A stretch of 64,000 nucleotides of DNA from Croceimicrobium sp963974215 (GCA_963974215.1 CAXBBL010000001.1:62001-126000), one strand, 5' to 3'. Numbered from the stretch's first letter, positions 7,841 to 18,203 are shown. A program made the numbers and translations. The notes: a model not told the origin generated them from the sequence alone.

Positions 7841-9079
7841 ATGAAAAAACTAATAGCATTTTCATTAGCATTGACCACTTTCGCCTGTGCTAACCCTTCG
7901 GTTCCAGAGAACGCATCTACCGAAAGGGAAAGCCCTAAAAACACAGTAATTATAGCGGCTAATAGTTTTGTGAACAGCAGTGTGCCGGGCCTAAATAAAG
8001 ACAGTTTAAGCATGCCGCCTAACTCGTGGTTAGAATATGATGTGAAAATCCCCGAAGCGGGTCGCTACCGACTAACTATCAATGGACAAGCCGATACAAG
8101 TGCCAGAGTTTGGGTAGAAGATTACGTTACAAACACCGATGGCCGCAGCTATAATATTAGCGGCGACCTCGCTTTTGCAGATGGGCAAGCTTATGTTATT
8201 GGCTCTCCGCTAGATAGTGGTATGCACCCCATGCGTTTGCATTTTAAAGCAGGTACAACCCAGCCCGAAAGTGTTGAATTTAAACTAATTAAACGTCACA
8301 CTTCCACTCCTAAAAGCAGCATCCAAAGCATGGAAGGCGATGAATGGCAACTGGTGTGGAGCGATGAATTTGAGGGCGAGGGCTTACCCGATACCACCAA
8401 GTGGAGCTATAAGGTTGGCAACTGGGGTTGGGGCAATAATGAGCCGCAATTTTACACCGATGCCAAGCTAAAAAATGCCCGTCAAGAAAATGGCAATCTC
8501 ATTATTGAAGCACATAAAAACGATAATGGAAACCCTTGGACCTCCGCCCGTTTAAGCACGCAAGGCAAAGAGTCTTTTCTTTACGGGAAAATTGAATTTA
8601 GAGCCAAAGTTCCAGTTGGACGCGGCACTTGGTCAGCAGGTTGGTTATTAGGTGATGAATATCGCGATGAGCTCTCTTGGCCCTACTGCGGTGAAATTGA
8701 TGTTTTAGAATGCGTTGGCTACGAAATTAACGATAGTACGGGCGATGGCATCAACCACGCCACTTGCCACACGCGGGCCTACTACTTTAAACAAGGCAAT
8801 CAGATTGGTAACGAAATAGAAGTGAAAAACATGGATGGCGAATTTCATACTTATGCGGTAGAATGGTATCCTGATGTGATTTACGGATTGGTAGATGGCG
8901 AGCGCTATTTCACCTATGACAAGAACGCAAACGAGCAAGAATGGCCTTTCTTTAAGCCGCAAAATATTATAATTAACCTAGCCGTGGGCGGCGGTTGGGG
9001 CGGTGCCAAAGGCATCGATCCACAATGGGAAAGCCACCAATATATTTTAGATTATGTGCGGGTATATGAATTACACTAG
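7841..9079 (+). CDS. GH16 endo-beta-1,3-glucanase (laminarinase) lipoprotein with N-terminal CBM-like domain
   Basis: A 412-residue exported lipoprotein that should cut beta-1,3-glucan chains. The signal peptide ends in a lipobox around TTFAC (Cys16). Residues about 30-150 form a beta-sandwich resembling CBM6-type modules (SWLEYDVKIPEAGRYRLTI). The GH16 domain spans about 165-412 and carries the catalytic signature GEIDVLE, with E285 as nucleophile, D287 as helper and E290 as acid/base; the six-residue spacing is the laminarinase (beta-bulge) type. Further landmarks are WSDEFEGEGLPD and WGWGNNEPQFYT. It starts two bases after the MFS stop codon and its end overlaps the next start, so it is translated from the same transcript. 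Confidence 0.92.
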   Translation: MKKLIAFSLALTTFACANPSVPENASTERESPKNTVIIAANSFVNSSVPGLNKDSLSMPPNSWLEYDVKIPEAGRYRLTINGQADTSARVWVEDYVTNTDGRSYNISGDLAFADGQAYVIGSPLDSGMHPMRLHFKAGTTQPESVEFKLIKRHTSTPKSSIQSMEGDEWQLVWSDEFEGEGLPDTTKWSYKVGNWGWGNNEPQFYTDAKLKNARQENGNLIIEAHKNDNGNPWTSARLSTQGKESFLYGKIEFRAKVPVGRGTWSAGWLLGDEYRDELSWPYCGEIDVLECVGYEINDSTGDGINHATCHTRAYYFKQGNQIGNEIEVKNMDGEFHTYAVEWYPDVIYGLVDGERYFTYDKNANEQEWPFFKPQNIIINLAVGGGWGGAKGIDPQWESHQYILDYVRVYELH

Positions 9080-10580
9080 ACTTACTAAATACTTCAAAAT
9101 CTCTTTTAGGCTGGCTTTCCCTTTTTTACTTTTTGGCTGCCAAAGTCCCGCACCGGTTGCGGATGAGCTAAAGGTTGAAATCTATAACAGTTCTGCCGCA
9201 GGAGCGAAAATGGCCCAAAGCGAGCCCTTTGATTCGACTACCGAGTTTGGCATCGAAATCTTCCCAGAGCAGACTTTCCAAACCATTGAAGGTTTTGGCG
9301 GCGCCTTTACCGAATCGAGCAGCCACCTGCTCCAAAAAATGAGCGCCCAAAAACGCAAGGAAGTTCTCGAAGCTTATTTCTCCAGTGATGCCGCCGCTTA
9401 TAGTTTATGCCGCACGCATATCAACTCTTGCGACTTCTCATTAAGTTCCTATGCTTACGCAGATGTGCCAGGCGATACCTTATTGGAATCCTTTAGTATT
9501 GCGGTAGATCGCGATGACATTATTCCCACCATTAAAGAAGCGAAAGCCGTCTCTAAAAACGGCTTTAAAATTTTTGCTTCTCCCTGGACTGCACCTACCT
9601 GGATGAAAGATAACCAAGCCTATTTCGGTGGAAAACTCCTGCCCCAATATCGCTCAGTTTGGGCCAAGTATTTTTCTAAATATGCACAGGCTTATGCCGC
9701 AGAAGGCATTCCCATTTGGGGTTTCACGGTAGAGAACGAACCCTTAGGCAATGATGCCAACTGGGAAAGCATGCACTTTACGCCCGAAGAAACCGCCGAT
9801 TTCGTTGCAAACTATTTAGGCCCGCAATTAGAAGCGGATAGCCTAGACATAAAAATTCTCGTATACGATCAAAACCGCGGCGAGGAACTCGAAGAATGGG
9901 CCGATGTGCTTTTGCAAGATTCGCTTGCTTCGCCCTACATCGCAGGGACAGCGGTGCATTGGTATACCAGCACCTACGATTGGTTTCCAAAATCACTACA
10001 ACACACCCACGCCCTAGCGCCCGATAAAATGATCATCCAAACGGAAGCCTGTGTAGACGCGGAAATCCCGCACTGGCAGGAAGATGACTGGTATTGGCGT
10101 AAAGAAGCGACCGACTGGGGCTACGATTGGGCCAAGCCCGAAAATAAATACCTGCACACACCTTATATTCCCGCTTACCGCTATGCCCGCGATATAATCG
10201 GGTGCTTAAATAACTGGGTGGCTGGTTGGGTAGATTGGAATATGGTCCTCGACAAACAAGGTGGCCCCAATCACGCAAAAAATTGGTGTGTAGCGCCGGT
10301 CTTAGTCGATACTATTAGCGATGAAGTATACTTTACGCCGCTCTATTATATTCTCCGTCAGTTTAGTCAATTCATTCAGCCCCAAGCGAAACGCATTGGC
10401 TTTAGCTGTTCCGACGAATCGCTTTTACTTACTGCTGTGCAAAACCCTGATGAAAGTATTGTCGTGTATTTATTTAATACCGACGAACGTGCGAAAAGCT
10501 TTACCCTAAAAATTGGTGAGCGCGAAATCAAAACTTTAGTGCCTGCACAGGCACTGCAAAACCTAGTACTAAAACCCTAA
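9066..10580 (+). CDS. GH30 family glycosidase lipoprotein, probable beta-1,6-glucanase/glucosidase
   Basis: A secreted lipoprotein of 504 residues with a (beta/alpha)8 barrel and flanking beta-domain. Landmarks are GFGGAFTESSSHLL near the N-terminus, SPWTAPTWMKDN, the acid/base site GFTVENEPLG (E225) and the nucleophile site IIQTEACVD (E327). GH30 enzymes in laminarin loci usually attack the beta-1,6-linked side branches, which fits the neighbours; the subfamily and endo versus exo mode cannot be fixed here. I place the start at 9066 (MNYTRLTKYF), just before a hydrophobic segment and the lipobox LFGC; an ATG four codons upstream (9054) is also in frame. Either start overlaps the end of the preceding GH16 gene, indicating coupled translation. 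Confidence 0.9.
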   Translation: MNYTRLTKYFKISFRLAFPFLLFGCQSPAPVADELKVEIYNSSAAGAKMAQSEPFDSTTEFGIEIFPEQTFQTIEGFGGAFTESSSHLLQKMSAQKRKEVLEAYFSSDAAAYSLCRTHINSCDFSLSSYAYADVPGDTLLESFSIAVDRDDIIPTIKEAKAVSKNGFKIFASPWTAPTWMKDNQAYFGGKLLPQYRSVWAKYFSKYAQAYAAEGIPIWGFTVENEPLGNDANWESMHFTPEETADFVANYLGPQLEADSLDIKILVYDQNRGEELEEWADVLLQDSLASPYIAGTAVHWYTSTYDWFPKSLQHTHALAPDKMIIQTEACVDAEIPHWQEDDWYWRKEATDWGYDWAKPENKYLHTPYIPAYRYARDIIGCLNNWVAGWVDWNMVLDKQGGPNHAKNWCVAPVLVDTISDEVYFTPLYYILRQFSQFIQPQAKRIGFSCSDESLLLTAVQNPDESIVVYLFNTDERAKSFTLKIGEREIKTLVPAQALQNLVLKP

Positions 10581-10590
10581 GATTTTTTTG

Positions 10591-13500
10591 ATGTCTTCTA
10601 AAGCAGAAACTACTTTCCTTGGCTCCAACCCTATTCAGCAAGCTCCCACTCAGGTAGAAGGGGGATTTGTAGAAATTTCGGGCGAAAGCTATTACAAGAT
10701 TTCCAACTACCACGCGATGGACCCCTTCTTTATGACAGTGGTTAGTCCCAGCGATCAGTGGCTCTTTATTGCCAGTAACGGCGGACTTACCGCGGGTAGA
10801 AAGAATGCGGAATCGGCCTTATTTCCTTATTATACTGATGATAAAATTATCGACAATGCGGAAAACACGGGCTCCAAAACCTTAATTAAAGTTAAGCGCG
10901 GCGAACACACCCAACTATGGGAAGCCTTTTCGCTACGCTCGGAAGGACTCTATCAAATTCGCAGAAATATTTACAAAAATAGCTTGGGTAATAAGCTGCG
11001 CTTCGAAGAAGTTAATGAAAGCCTCGGCCTAAGTTTTAGCTATGAATGGTCTTTCAGTAATCGCTATGGTTTTATTAAAAAAAGCTGGCTTAAAAATTTA
11101 AGTTCTGATGGAGCCGAAATCGCCATTCTCGATGGTTTGCAAAACATATTACCTTCGGGTGTAAATAGCGCGCTGCAAAGTGGCAGAAGCACTCTAGTAG
11201 ACGCTTACAAGAAAAACGAAAAGATAGCCGATTCTACTTTGGCCATCTTTAGTCTCAGCGCACGTATCGTAGACAAAGCCGAGCCCGCCGAAGCTTTAAG
11301 GGCCAATACCATTTGGTCTAGCGGCCTTGCGGCAGATGCGATTTTATTATCCAATTTACAATTGGATAGTTTCCGTCGTGGCACTACCATTGAAAACGAA
11401 AGCTTTATCAAGGCTACCAAAGGTGCTTATTTTATTCATAGCCAGTTTAAAATGGCAGGAAACGAAGAGAAGCATTGGCTTTGCGTAGCAGAACTCAATA
11501 TGTCTAGCGCCCAAGTTGCGCAACTAAGAGATGAGCTTAAAAACGAAAGTACCTTAGTAGCGAAGGTAGAAGCAGAAATTACCGCCGACTCCCTCAAGTT
11601 AAAAAAACTAGTAGGCCTAGCCGATGGTTTACAAAGCAGTAAGGACAAGCTAATTAGCACCCGTCATTATAGTAATGTGCTCTTTAACATTATGCGTGGT
11701 GGTATTTTCGAAGGACTTTACCTGCTTAGTAAAAACGACTTATTAAAGTACTTCAATATTGTAAACCATAAGCTTAGCATTGCCTACGCTTCCTTTTTCG
11801 AAAGCCTAGATGAACAGCTTAGTTACAGCAGTTTGGTTGCAAAAGCGAAGGAAACGGGCAACAGCGATTTAACCCGTATTTGCCGCGAGTATTTACCACT
11901 ATCTTTCAGTCGCCGCCACGGAGACCCCAGCCGTCCTTGGAATTATTTCAGTATCGAAAACCTCGACCAAGAAGGCAATCGCATTATAAATTACGAAGGA
12001 AACTGGCGCGATATTTTTCAAAACTGGGAAGCGCTGAGCTATTCTTTCCCACTTTATATTGAAGGCATCATTGCCAAATTTGTTAACGCATCAACGCTTG
12101 ACGGTTATAACCCCTATCGTATTTCTAAAAACGGCATCGATTGGGAAGTTATTGAAGAACATGACCCTTGGTCTTTTATTGGCTATTGGGGTGATCATCA
12201 AATTATTTATCTGCAGAAGCTCCTTGAACATTCGGCCGCGCACTACCCCAGCAAACTGCAGGAAATGCTATCGGAAGAATCCTTCGTTTACGCCAATGTC
12301 CCCTATCGCATAAAATCTTATTCCGAAATAGTTCGAGATTCTAGCGATACCATCGACTTTGATCACGATTTGGAAAAAATAATCCAAAGTCGCGTAGAGG
12401 CCGTGGGCAGCGATGGTCGCTTGGCTTGGGATGAATCACAAGATATTATTAAGGCGAATTTGGCGGAGAAAATCCTCCTAACCGCTTTAACCAAGCTCTA
12501 TAATTTTATTCCCGAAACTGGCATTTGGCTTAATACTCAAAGACCAGAATGGAATGATGCAAACAATGCCCTCGTAGGTAATGGCGTAAGCATGGTGACT
12601 CTTTATTATTTACGTCGCTTTATTGCTTTTAACAGCACACTATTCAAAGAAGCAAGTCAGAATGAATTTGCTTTACACAGCCCACTTTACGATTTAAGCG
12701 CTAACGTTTTAAGGACTTTCCAAGAGCATAAAGATTCCCTTGGTAAACCTTTTAGTGCGCAAGAACGTCGTGCCGTTTGCGACAGTCTCGGTTATGCAGG
12801 CGATCGCTATCGCGCTCTTGCCTATTCCGGCTTAGGGGGTGAAAAACAACAAATCGATAAGCAAACCATCCTCAATTTATTTGATTTGGCCTTAGCCTAT
12901 ATCGATGATGCTATTGCTAAAAACCGTCGCGCTGATGGTCTTTATCATGCTTATAACTTAATTGATTTTAGCGAAAACAGTGTAGAGGTTTCCAATCTCT
13001 ACGAAATGTTAGAAGGCCAAGTAGCGGCTTTAAGCACTGATAATTTAAAAGCGGAAGAAGCCCTGAATGTGCTGGACCAATTAAAGCAAAGTGCCATGTA
13101 TCGTGCTGATCAGTATAGCTATATGCTTTACCCCGACCGAACGCTAGCACCATTTATCGAGAAAAATAATATCCCCGCCAGCTTTGTAGAGTCTTCTGCT
13201 TTAATCAAAGCTATGCATGCCCAAGGCAATCAAAGCATCGTAGAGATTGGAGGGACTGGATCCTATCATTTTAATGGCGACCTGAGCAATGCCAAAGATT
13301 TAGAAGAGCGTTTAAACAAACTGGCCCAATCTCCTTGGTCAGAACTTGCTCATGCAGAAGCTAGTTCTTTGTTGGAGCTTTTTGAAGAGATCTTTAATCA
13401 CCGTGCATTTACGGGCCGTTCGGGTACCTTTTACGGTTACGAAGGCTTAGGAAGCATTTACTGGCACATGGTTTCTAAACTTCTCTTAGCCGTGCAAGAG

Positions 13501-14043
13501 AATATTTACAAAGGTAAAGCAGCCCAGGCTGATCCTAAAGTTATGGGTGCCTTAATAGATCACTACTACGAGATTAGAGCCGGTATTGGGGCTAATAAAA
13601 ACCCAAAATTGTACGGTGCTTTCCCTACTGATGCCTACTCGCATACGCCCTCCAATGCTGGTGTACAACAGCCTGGCATGACCGGCCAAGTGAAGGAAGA
13701 TGTACTAAATCGTTGGGCCGAATTAGGACTAAAAGTGCAGCAAGGGCAACTGAGCATTGCACCTTTCTTTATGCACCGCGATGAGTTTAATAGCAGCGCA
13801 AGCACCTTTGACTATGTAGATGCTTTGGGTAAGTTTCAAAGTATTGCCTTAAAAGAAGGTCAAATGGCATTTACCTATTGTGGAGTACCTATTGTTTACC
13901 AATCTGGCGCAAGCTACCAGCTTACTATTTTCTATGCTAATGGCGAGCAGGAATCAAGTACAGAAGCTAGTCTAAGCCTAGAATTAAGCCAAGGTATTTT
14001 CAGCCGAAGTGGCCACATTAAACGTATCGAATTAAGCTTTTAA
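10591..14043 (+). CDS. Putative GH149 beta-1,3-oligoglucan phosphorylase, cytoplasmic
   Basis: A 1150-residue protein with no signal peptide or membrane segment, so it acts in the cytoplasm. Size, overall layout and locus fit GH149, a family of phosphorylases that split beta-1,3-oligoglucans with phosphate to give alpha-glucose-1-phosphate. A beta-rich N-terminal part (about 20-290) comes before an alpha-helical catalytic region. RPEWNDANNALVGNG at about residues 651-665 resembles the catalytic DWND motif of the related GH94 family, which makes D656 the best candidate general acid. GH94 or GH161 would be alternatives; GH94 members are usually shorter. The start is the ATG at 10591, ten bases after the GH30 stop. 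With the two inner-membrane carriers upstream it completes an intracellular, ATP-saving route for imported glucans. No phosphoglucomutase lies in the window. Confidence 0.72.
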   Translation: MSSKAETTFLGSNPIQQAPTQVEGGFVEISGESYYKISNYHAMDPFFMTVVSPSDQWLFIASNGGLTAGRKNAESALFPYYTDDKIIDNAENTGSKTLIKVKRGEHTQLWEAFSLRSEGLYQIRRNIYKNSLGNKLRFEEVNESLGLSFSYEWSFSNRYGFIKKSWLKNLSSDGAEIAILDGLQNILPSGVNSALQSGRSTLVDAYKKNEKIADSTLAIFSLSARIVDKAEPAEALRANTIWSSGLAADAILLSNLQLDSFRRGTTIENESFIKATKGAYFIHSQFKMAGNEEKHWLCVAELNMSSAQVAQLRDELKNESTLVAKVEAEITADSLKLKKLVGLADGLQSSKDKLISTRHYSNVLFNIMRGGIFEGLYLLSKNDLLKYFNIVNHKLSIAYASFFESLDEQLSYSSLVAKAKETGNSDLTRICREYLPLSFSRRHGDPSRPWNYFSIENLDQEGNRIINYEGNWRDIFQNWEALSYSFPLYIEGIIAKFVNASTLDGYNPYRISKNGIDWEVIEEHDPWSFIGYWGDHQIIYLQKLLEHSAAHYPSKLQEMLSEESFVYANVPYRIKSYSEIVRDSSDTIDFDHDLEKIIQSRVEAVGSDGRLAWDESQDIIKANLAEKILLTALTKLYNFIPETGIWLNTQRPEWNDANNALVGNGVSMVTLYYLRRFIAFNSTLFKEASQNEFALHSPLYDLSANVLRTFQEHKDSLGKPFSAQERRAVCDSLGYAGDRYRALAYSGLGGEKQQIDKQTILNLFDLALAYIDDAIAKNRRADGLYHAYNLIDFSENSVEVSNLYEMLEGQVAALSTDNLKAEEALNVLDQLKQSAMYRADQYSYMLYPDRTLAPFIEKNNIPASFVESSALIKAMHAQGNQSIVEIGGTGSYHFNGDLSNAKDLEERLNKLAQSPWSELAHAEASSLLELFEEIFNHRAFTGRSGTFYGYEGLGSIYWHMVSKLLLAVQENIYKGKAAQADPKVMGALIDHYYEIRAGIGANKNPKLYGAFPTDAYSHTPSNAGVQQPGMTGQVKEDVLNRWAELGLKVQQGQLSIAPFFMHRDEFNSSASTFDYVDALGKFQSIALKEGQMAFTYCGVPIVYQSGASYQLTIFYANGEQESSTEASLSLELSQGIFSRSGHIKRIELSF

Positions 14044-14073
14044 TTAACCAAAAAAGCTCTTTAAAATCTAGTT

Positions 14074-17000
14074 ATGATTAAAATTTATCAGCGCTTTACG
14101 CAGATCTTCATCCTGACCTTATTGGTCCAATTCTCTGCCGTAGCGCAGGTAGTAAACGTGGGCAGTGGTAGCTATACCACTACTTTCCCGGGCAGCGATG
14201 CTGCCGGTAGAAACGGTTACCCCTCGGGTACACCCTTTGTGGTGGACAATGCAGCTAACCGTCCCGTGCCCACCAACGACTGGTGGTCCGATAAAATTAA
14301 AAATGCGCACTCCAGCAATCTCTTTAACTACCCTTTCACTGAAAAAACCCTCAACAGCGGTTTGGTTTTAACTTACATTCCCTGGGGACCGATTGATAAT
14401 ATCGAACCGGTAAAAGTGGGCCTAAACGGCCTCAATGCCAATGCCGCAAATATTTCTGATTTCAGCGACTGGACCATTACTATGCAATGGAAAAACGGCA
14501 CGAAGCAAATGGAAGCCACTACCGGTATAGGGATGCCTTTTGTGTATTTCACGAAAGACTCCGCGAGTTTGGCGGAAGTTACCGTTGATCAAGGCACCGC
14601 TACTATCCATAATGAGATTCTTATTATCGAGAACTTACGCAATGGGGCCGACTTTGCGGTTTATGCCCCCACGGGTAGTGTTTGGACTAAAACTGGCAAT
14701 GTGTATAGCTCCAATTTAAATGGCGAGAACTACTGGTCTCTGGCCTTCTTGCCTTTGAGCTCTAGCAATTTAGTAACGGCGGCAAATGCCTTTCAGCAGT
14801 ACGCTTATGTTTTTCCAACGGGCACCACAAGTTCTTTCTCTTACGATGAAAACACCAGTCAAGTAAGCACGACTTTTAACGTGCAGACTAGTGTAAAAGA
14901 GGGCACTGCAGCTAATATGCTTTTAGGTCTTTTACCTCATCAATGGGCTAATTTAGGCAGCGGAAGCGTTAACACGCCCCATATTTACAATACCGTAAGA
15001 GGGCAGTTAAAAATGATGGCGGGCAATACTTTTAGCACGGTGAACACCTTTCATGGCATTCTTCCAACCCTGCCTTATATCGACTTTTATAGTCCTACTT
15101 TCAGTCCGGCTAAGATGAATACCAAGATTAAACTTTTGGAAAACGAAGGCTTAGCTACTTGGACTGATTCGTATAATGAAGGTCAAGCCATGAACCGCTT
15201 AATTCAAACGGCCCGCGTCGCTGAAATTAGCGGTGATACCGTAGCTTTAAATAAAATCGTTAGCACCATTAAAGCGCGTTTAGAAGATTGGTTAAAAGCC
15301 AATAGTGGTGAAGTCGCTTTCTTATTTTATTACAACCAAACTTGGTCGGCTATGCTAGGCTATCCTGCTGGTCACGGCCAAGATGTAAATATTAATGATC
15401 ATCATTTTCATTGGGGCTATTTTATTCATGCCGCCGCTTTTTTAGAGCAATACGATGCGGGTTGGAAAAACCAGTGGGGTGATATGATTAATCTTTTAGT
15501 GCGTGATGCCGCGAGCAGCAATCGCCAAGATAACCTCTTCCCTTATTTACGAAATTTCAGTCCTTATGCCGGACATTGTTGGGCTAATGGCTTTGCTACT
15601 TTCCCGCAAGGAAACGATCAAGAATCGACTTCCGAAAGTATGCAATTTAACTCCTCTTTAATTCACTGGGGAGAAGTTACCGGCAACGATTCCATTCGTG
15701 ATTTAGGTATTTACCTCTACACCACCGAGCAAGCAGCGGTAGAAGAGTATTGGTTTGATATGTACAATCGCAATTTTGCCAGTAGTCAACAATACTCCTT
15801 AGTATCGAGGGTGTGGGGAAACAGCTATGACAACGGTACTTTCTGGACGGCAGACATTGCCGCTTCTTACGGTATTGAGATGTACCCGATTCACGGTGGA
15901 TCGCTTTACCTAGGACACAATGTTTCCTATGTAGATCAGCTTTGGGCGGAAATTGAGCAGAATACTGGCATCCTAACTAATGATCCCAATGTGAATTTAT
16001 GGCATGATGTAAAGTGGAAATACCTCTCCTTTACCGATCCCCAAAAGGCCATAACTATGTACGATTCTTATCCCGAAAGAACCCTCAAGTTTGGGGTTTC
16101 CGATGCGCAAACCTACCACTGGTTGCACAGCATGAACGTCTTAGGCGAGGTGAGCACGGCTATTACTTCTAACCACCCCTTAGCGGCGGCTTTTAATAAT
16201 AATGGAACCATTATTTATGTGGCCCAAAATTATGGCAATGATAGCATCGTAGTAAGCTTCTCCGATGGTTTTAACTTAGATGTACCCGGACATAAACTGG
16301 TAACTAGCATTGATGTAGACGTAGACGGGGTATTAAGCACCAGCTTTACGCGCGCTTACCCCGGCGGATCTGTCGATTTAGATGTAGTAACCTCGGGAAT
16401 GGGCATTGTTTCTAAGGTAGAGTTTTACCAAGAAGATGTGCTTATTGGCACCAGCAATAGCGCTCCTTATAGGGTTACCGCCGACAGTCTGCAAGTTGGG
16501 GTGCATAATTTCTATGCTCGTGTTTACGAAGGAAATACCAATTACGCGCTTACCAATTTAGTGAGCGTACAAGTAGGAGAGCAATATGCCTATTCTGGCA
16601 TTCCGACTCCTATTCCTGGATCTTTTGAAGCAGGGCATTACGATGTTTTTGAAGGCGGTAATGGCAATGGTATTGCTTACCAAGACCTCAGCGCTAATAA
16701 TAACGGCGACTTCCGTCTTTTGGAAGACGTAGACTCTGAACTAAATCAAAGTGAAGGAGCCGTGGTAGGCTGGATTTCTGCCGGTGAGTGGTTGGAATAT
16801 ACCGTAGACGTGCAAACTGCCGGTGAATATAAATTAGAAATGCGCTATGCCTGTGGTAATTCTGCCGGTGGCGGCCCCTTGCGCATAGAATCAGACGGCG
16901 ATCTTGTTTTCGGAGGCATTGGCGTAAACAACACCAGCGGTTGGAACACTTGGGCTACCAAAACCGTAACCGGCATTCCCCTTAAAAGTGGCGAGCAAGT

Positions 17001-18192
17001 TATGCGCATTCATTTTGAAAGCGGTGAAGTAAACGTAGGTAAGTTCACTTGGACCTACGAAGGTCCGCTTAGTTATGATCAAGCGGTAGCGGATGCGGGC
17101 CCTAATCAAATTCTATTGCTACCCCAAAGCACTGCTACTTTAGACGGTAGCGCCAGTTCCAGCCCATCAGGCGGAAGCCTAAATTACCAATGGACCCAAA
17201 TTTTTGGCCCCAGCATCGTAAACTTGGCGAATGCCCAATCTGCGACAAGCGCAATAAGCGGTTTGCAAGAAGGCGTTTACCTTTTTGAGTTAGAAGTTAC
17301 GAATGGCAGCAGTAGAGATATTGACCAAGTTTATGTGATTTCTGGCAATAGTAGCAATGTGCCACCTACCGTTTCCTTAATCAGTCCTTTAAACGGCAGT
17401 GTTTACCTTACGGGAGAAGTGTTGGACTTCAACAGCATTGCTAATGATCTGAATGACAGTGTAATAAAAGTTGATTTCTACCTCGATGGTAATCTACTAG
17501 GTAGTGATACCCAAGCGCCTTTTACTATGAACTGGAATGCCGCTCAAGGGCAGAAAACTTTACAAGCAGTGGCTTTCGATAGCTTTGGCGATTCGGCCAC
17601 CTCGAATGTGGTAAACTTTACGGTAGATCCCGCGCCACCTTGCCGTAATTTATCGTCGAATGGCGATTTCTATTACGAGTTTTCCGACGATGATAATAAT
17701 CCTACCATCACTTTTATCCCGACTATTACGGGCATGGGCAGTCCCACCTGTATTTTATACATCGGCACCGACCCGGGCGCTTTACCTGGTTATAATGTTA
17801 CGCCCAATCAGCCTTTTAGAATAACGGCTAGCAAGGGCACGCGTTTGTATTTCTACTATACTTACACCCATCCTAGTGGTGGCGAAAGAAATAATGCCGG
17901 CAGTAAAGATGTATATTTAGTGGGCAGCTGTCAGAATATAAGTTTAGACGAGCAAATGGCCTTAAATGAAATTCAGTATTACCCTAATCCGGTAAGTGAT
18001 TTCCTTAAGCTTGAGTTAGGCGAAGGCAAACAAGAAGTATCCATTTTCAATGTGAATGGGCAACTATTGCAAAATCTTAGCTTGGATGGTGGCTTTAATA
18101 TAATCGATATGCGTTCTTTCCAAGCGGGTTTTTATATGTTAAGAATTCAACAAGGAGCCGCGGTGAGAAACCTGCGTTTGATTGTGAAATAA
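14074..18192 (+). CDS. GH81 endo-beta-1,3-glucanase, multimodular with CBM6 and T9SS sorting domain
   Basis: A 1372-residue secreted enzyme with a signal peptide (residues 1-24, ending VAQ). The GH81 domain (about 25-700) shows RPVPTNDWWS, NDHHFHWGYFI with putative general acid D442, and NDQESTSES with E517 and E521, the two conserved glutamates. Then follow an Ig-like domain (about 745-840), a CBM6-type beta-sandwich (about 850-1005, with GEWLEYTVDVQTAGEYKLEM), a PKD-like domain (1008-1095, VADAGPNQ), a second Ig-like domain (1098-1185), a Cys-bounded module of about 100 residues I cannot name (1190-1288), and a T9SS type A sorting domain (YYPNPVSDFLKLEL, final LRLIVK). It is probably anchored at or released from the cell surface to attack long or insoluble beta-1,3-glucan. 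It follows the phosphorylase by 30 bases in the same operon. Confidence 0.9.
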   Translation: MIKIYQRFTQIFILTLLVQFSAVAQVVNVGSGSYTTTFPGSDAAGRNGYPSGTPFVVDNAANRPVPTNDWWSDKIKNAHSSNLFNYPFTEKTLNSGLVLTYIPWGPIDNIEPVKVGLNGLNANAANISDFSDWTITMQWKNGTKQMEATTGIGMPFVYFTKDSASLAEVTVDQGTATIHNEILIIENLRNGADFAVYAPTGSVWTKTGNVYSSNLNGENYWSLAFLPLSSSNLVTAANAFQQYAYVFPTGTTSSFSYDENTSQVSTTFNVQTSVKEGTAANMLLGLLPHQWANLGSGSVNTPHIYNTVRGQLKMMAGNTFSTVNTFHGILPTLPYIDFYSPTFSPAKMNTKIKLLENEGLATWTDSYNEGQAMNRLIQTARVAEISGDTVALNKIVSTIKARLEDWLKANSGEVAFLFYYNQTWSAMLGYPAGHGQDVNINDHHFHWGYFIHAAAFLEQYDAGWKNQWGDMINLLVRDAASSNRQDNLFPYLRNFSPYAGHCWANGFATFPQGNDQESTSESMQFNSSLIHWGEVTGNDSIRDLGIYLYTTEQAAVEEYWFDMYNRNFASSQQYSLVSRVWGNSYDNGTFWTADIAASYGIEMYPIHGGSLYLGHNVSYVDQLWAEIEQNTGILTNDPNVNLWHDVKWKYLSFTDPQKAITMYDSYPERTLKFGVSDAQTYHWLHSMNVLGEVSTAITSNHPLAAAFNNNGTIIYVAQNYGNDSIVVSFSDGFNLDVPGHKLVTSIDVDVDGVLSTSFTRAYPGGSVDLDVVTSGMGIVSKVEFYQEDVLIGTSNSAPYRVTADSLQVGVHNFYARVYEGNTNYALTNLVSVQVGEQYAYSGIPTPIPGSFEAGHYDVFEGGNGNGIAYQDLSANNNGDFRLLEDVDSELNQSEGAVVGWISAGEWLEYTVDVQTAGEYKLEMRYACGNSAGGGPLRIESDGDLVFGGIGVNNTSGWNTWATKTVTGIPLKSGEQVMRIHFESGEVNVGKFTWTYEGPLSYDQAVADAGPNQILLLPQSTATLDGSASSSPSGGSLNYQWTQIFGPSIVNLANAQSATSAISGLQEGVYLFELEVTNGSSRDIDQVYVISGNSSNVPPTVSLISPLNGSVYLTGEVLDFNSIANDLNDSVIKVDFYLDGNLLGSDTQAPFTMNWNAAQGQKTLQAVAFDSFGDSATSNVVNFTVDPAPPCRNLSSNGDFYYEFSDDDNNPTITFIPTITGMGSPTCILYIGTDPGALPGYNVTPNQPFRITASKGTRLYFYYTYTHPSGGERNNAGSKDVYLVGSCQNISLDEQMALNEIQYYPNPVSDFLKLELGEGKQEVSIFNVNGQLLQNLSLDGGFNIIDMRSFQAGFYMLRIQQGAAVRNLRLIVK

Positions 18193-18203
18193 AATTTATT
18201 GAA

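Noticed and set aside
10591..14043. Assignment of the large cytoplasmic protein to GH94 or GH161 instead of GH149
   Set aside because: GH94 enzymes are usually about 800 residues, and I associate GH161 mainly with Firmicutes; GH149 fits size, phylum and locus best. A profile search is needed to settle it.
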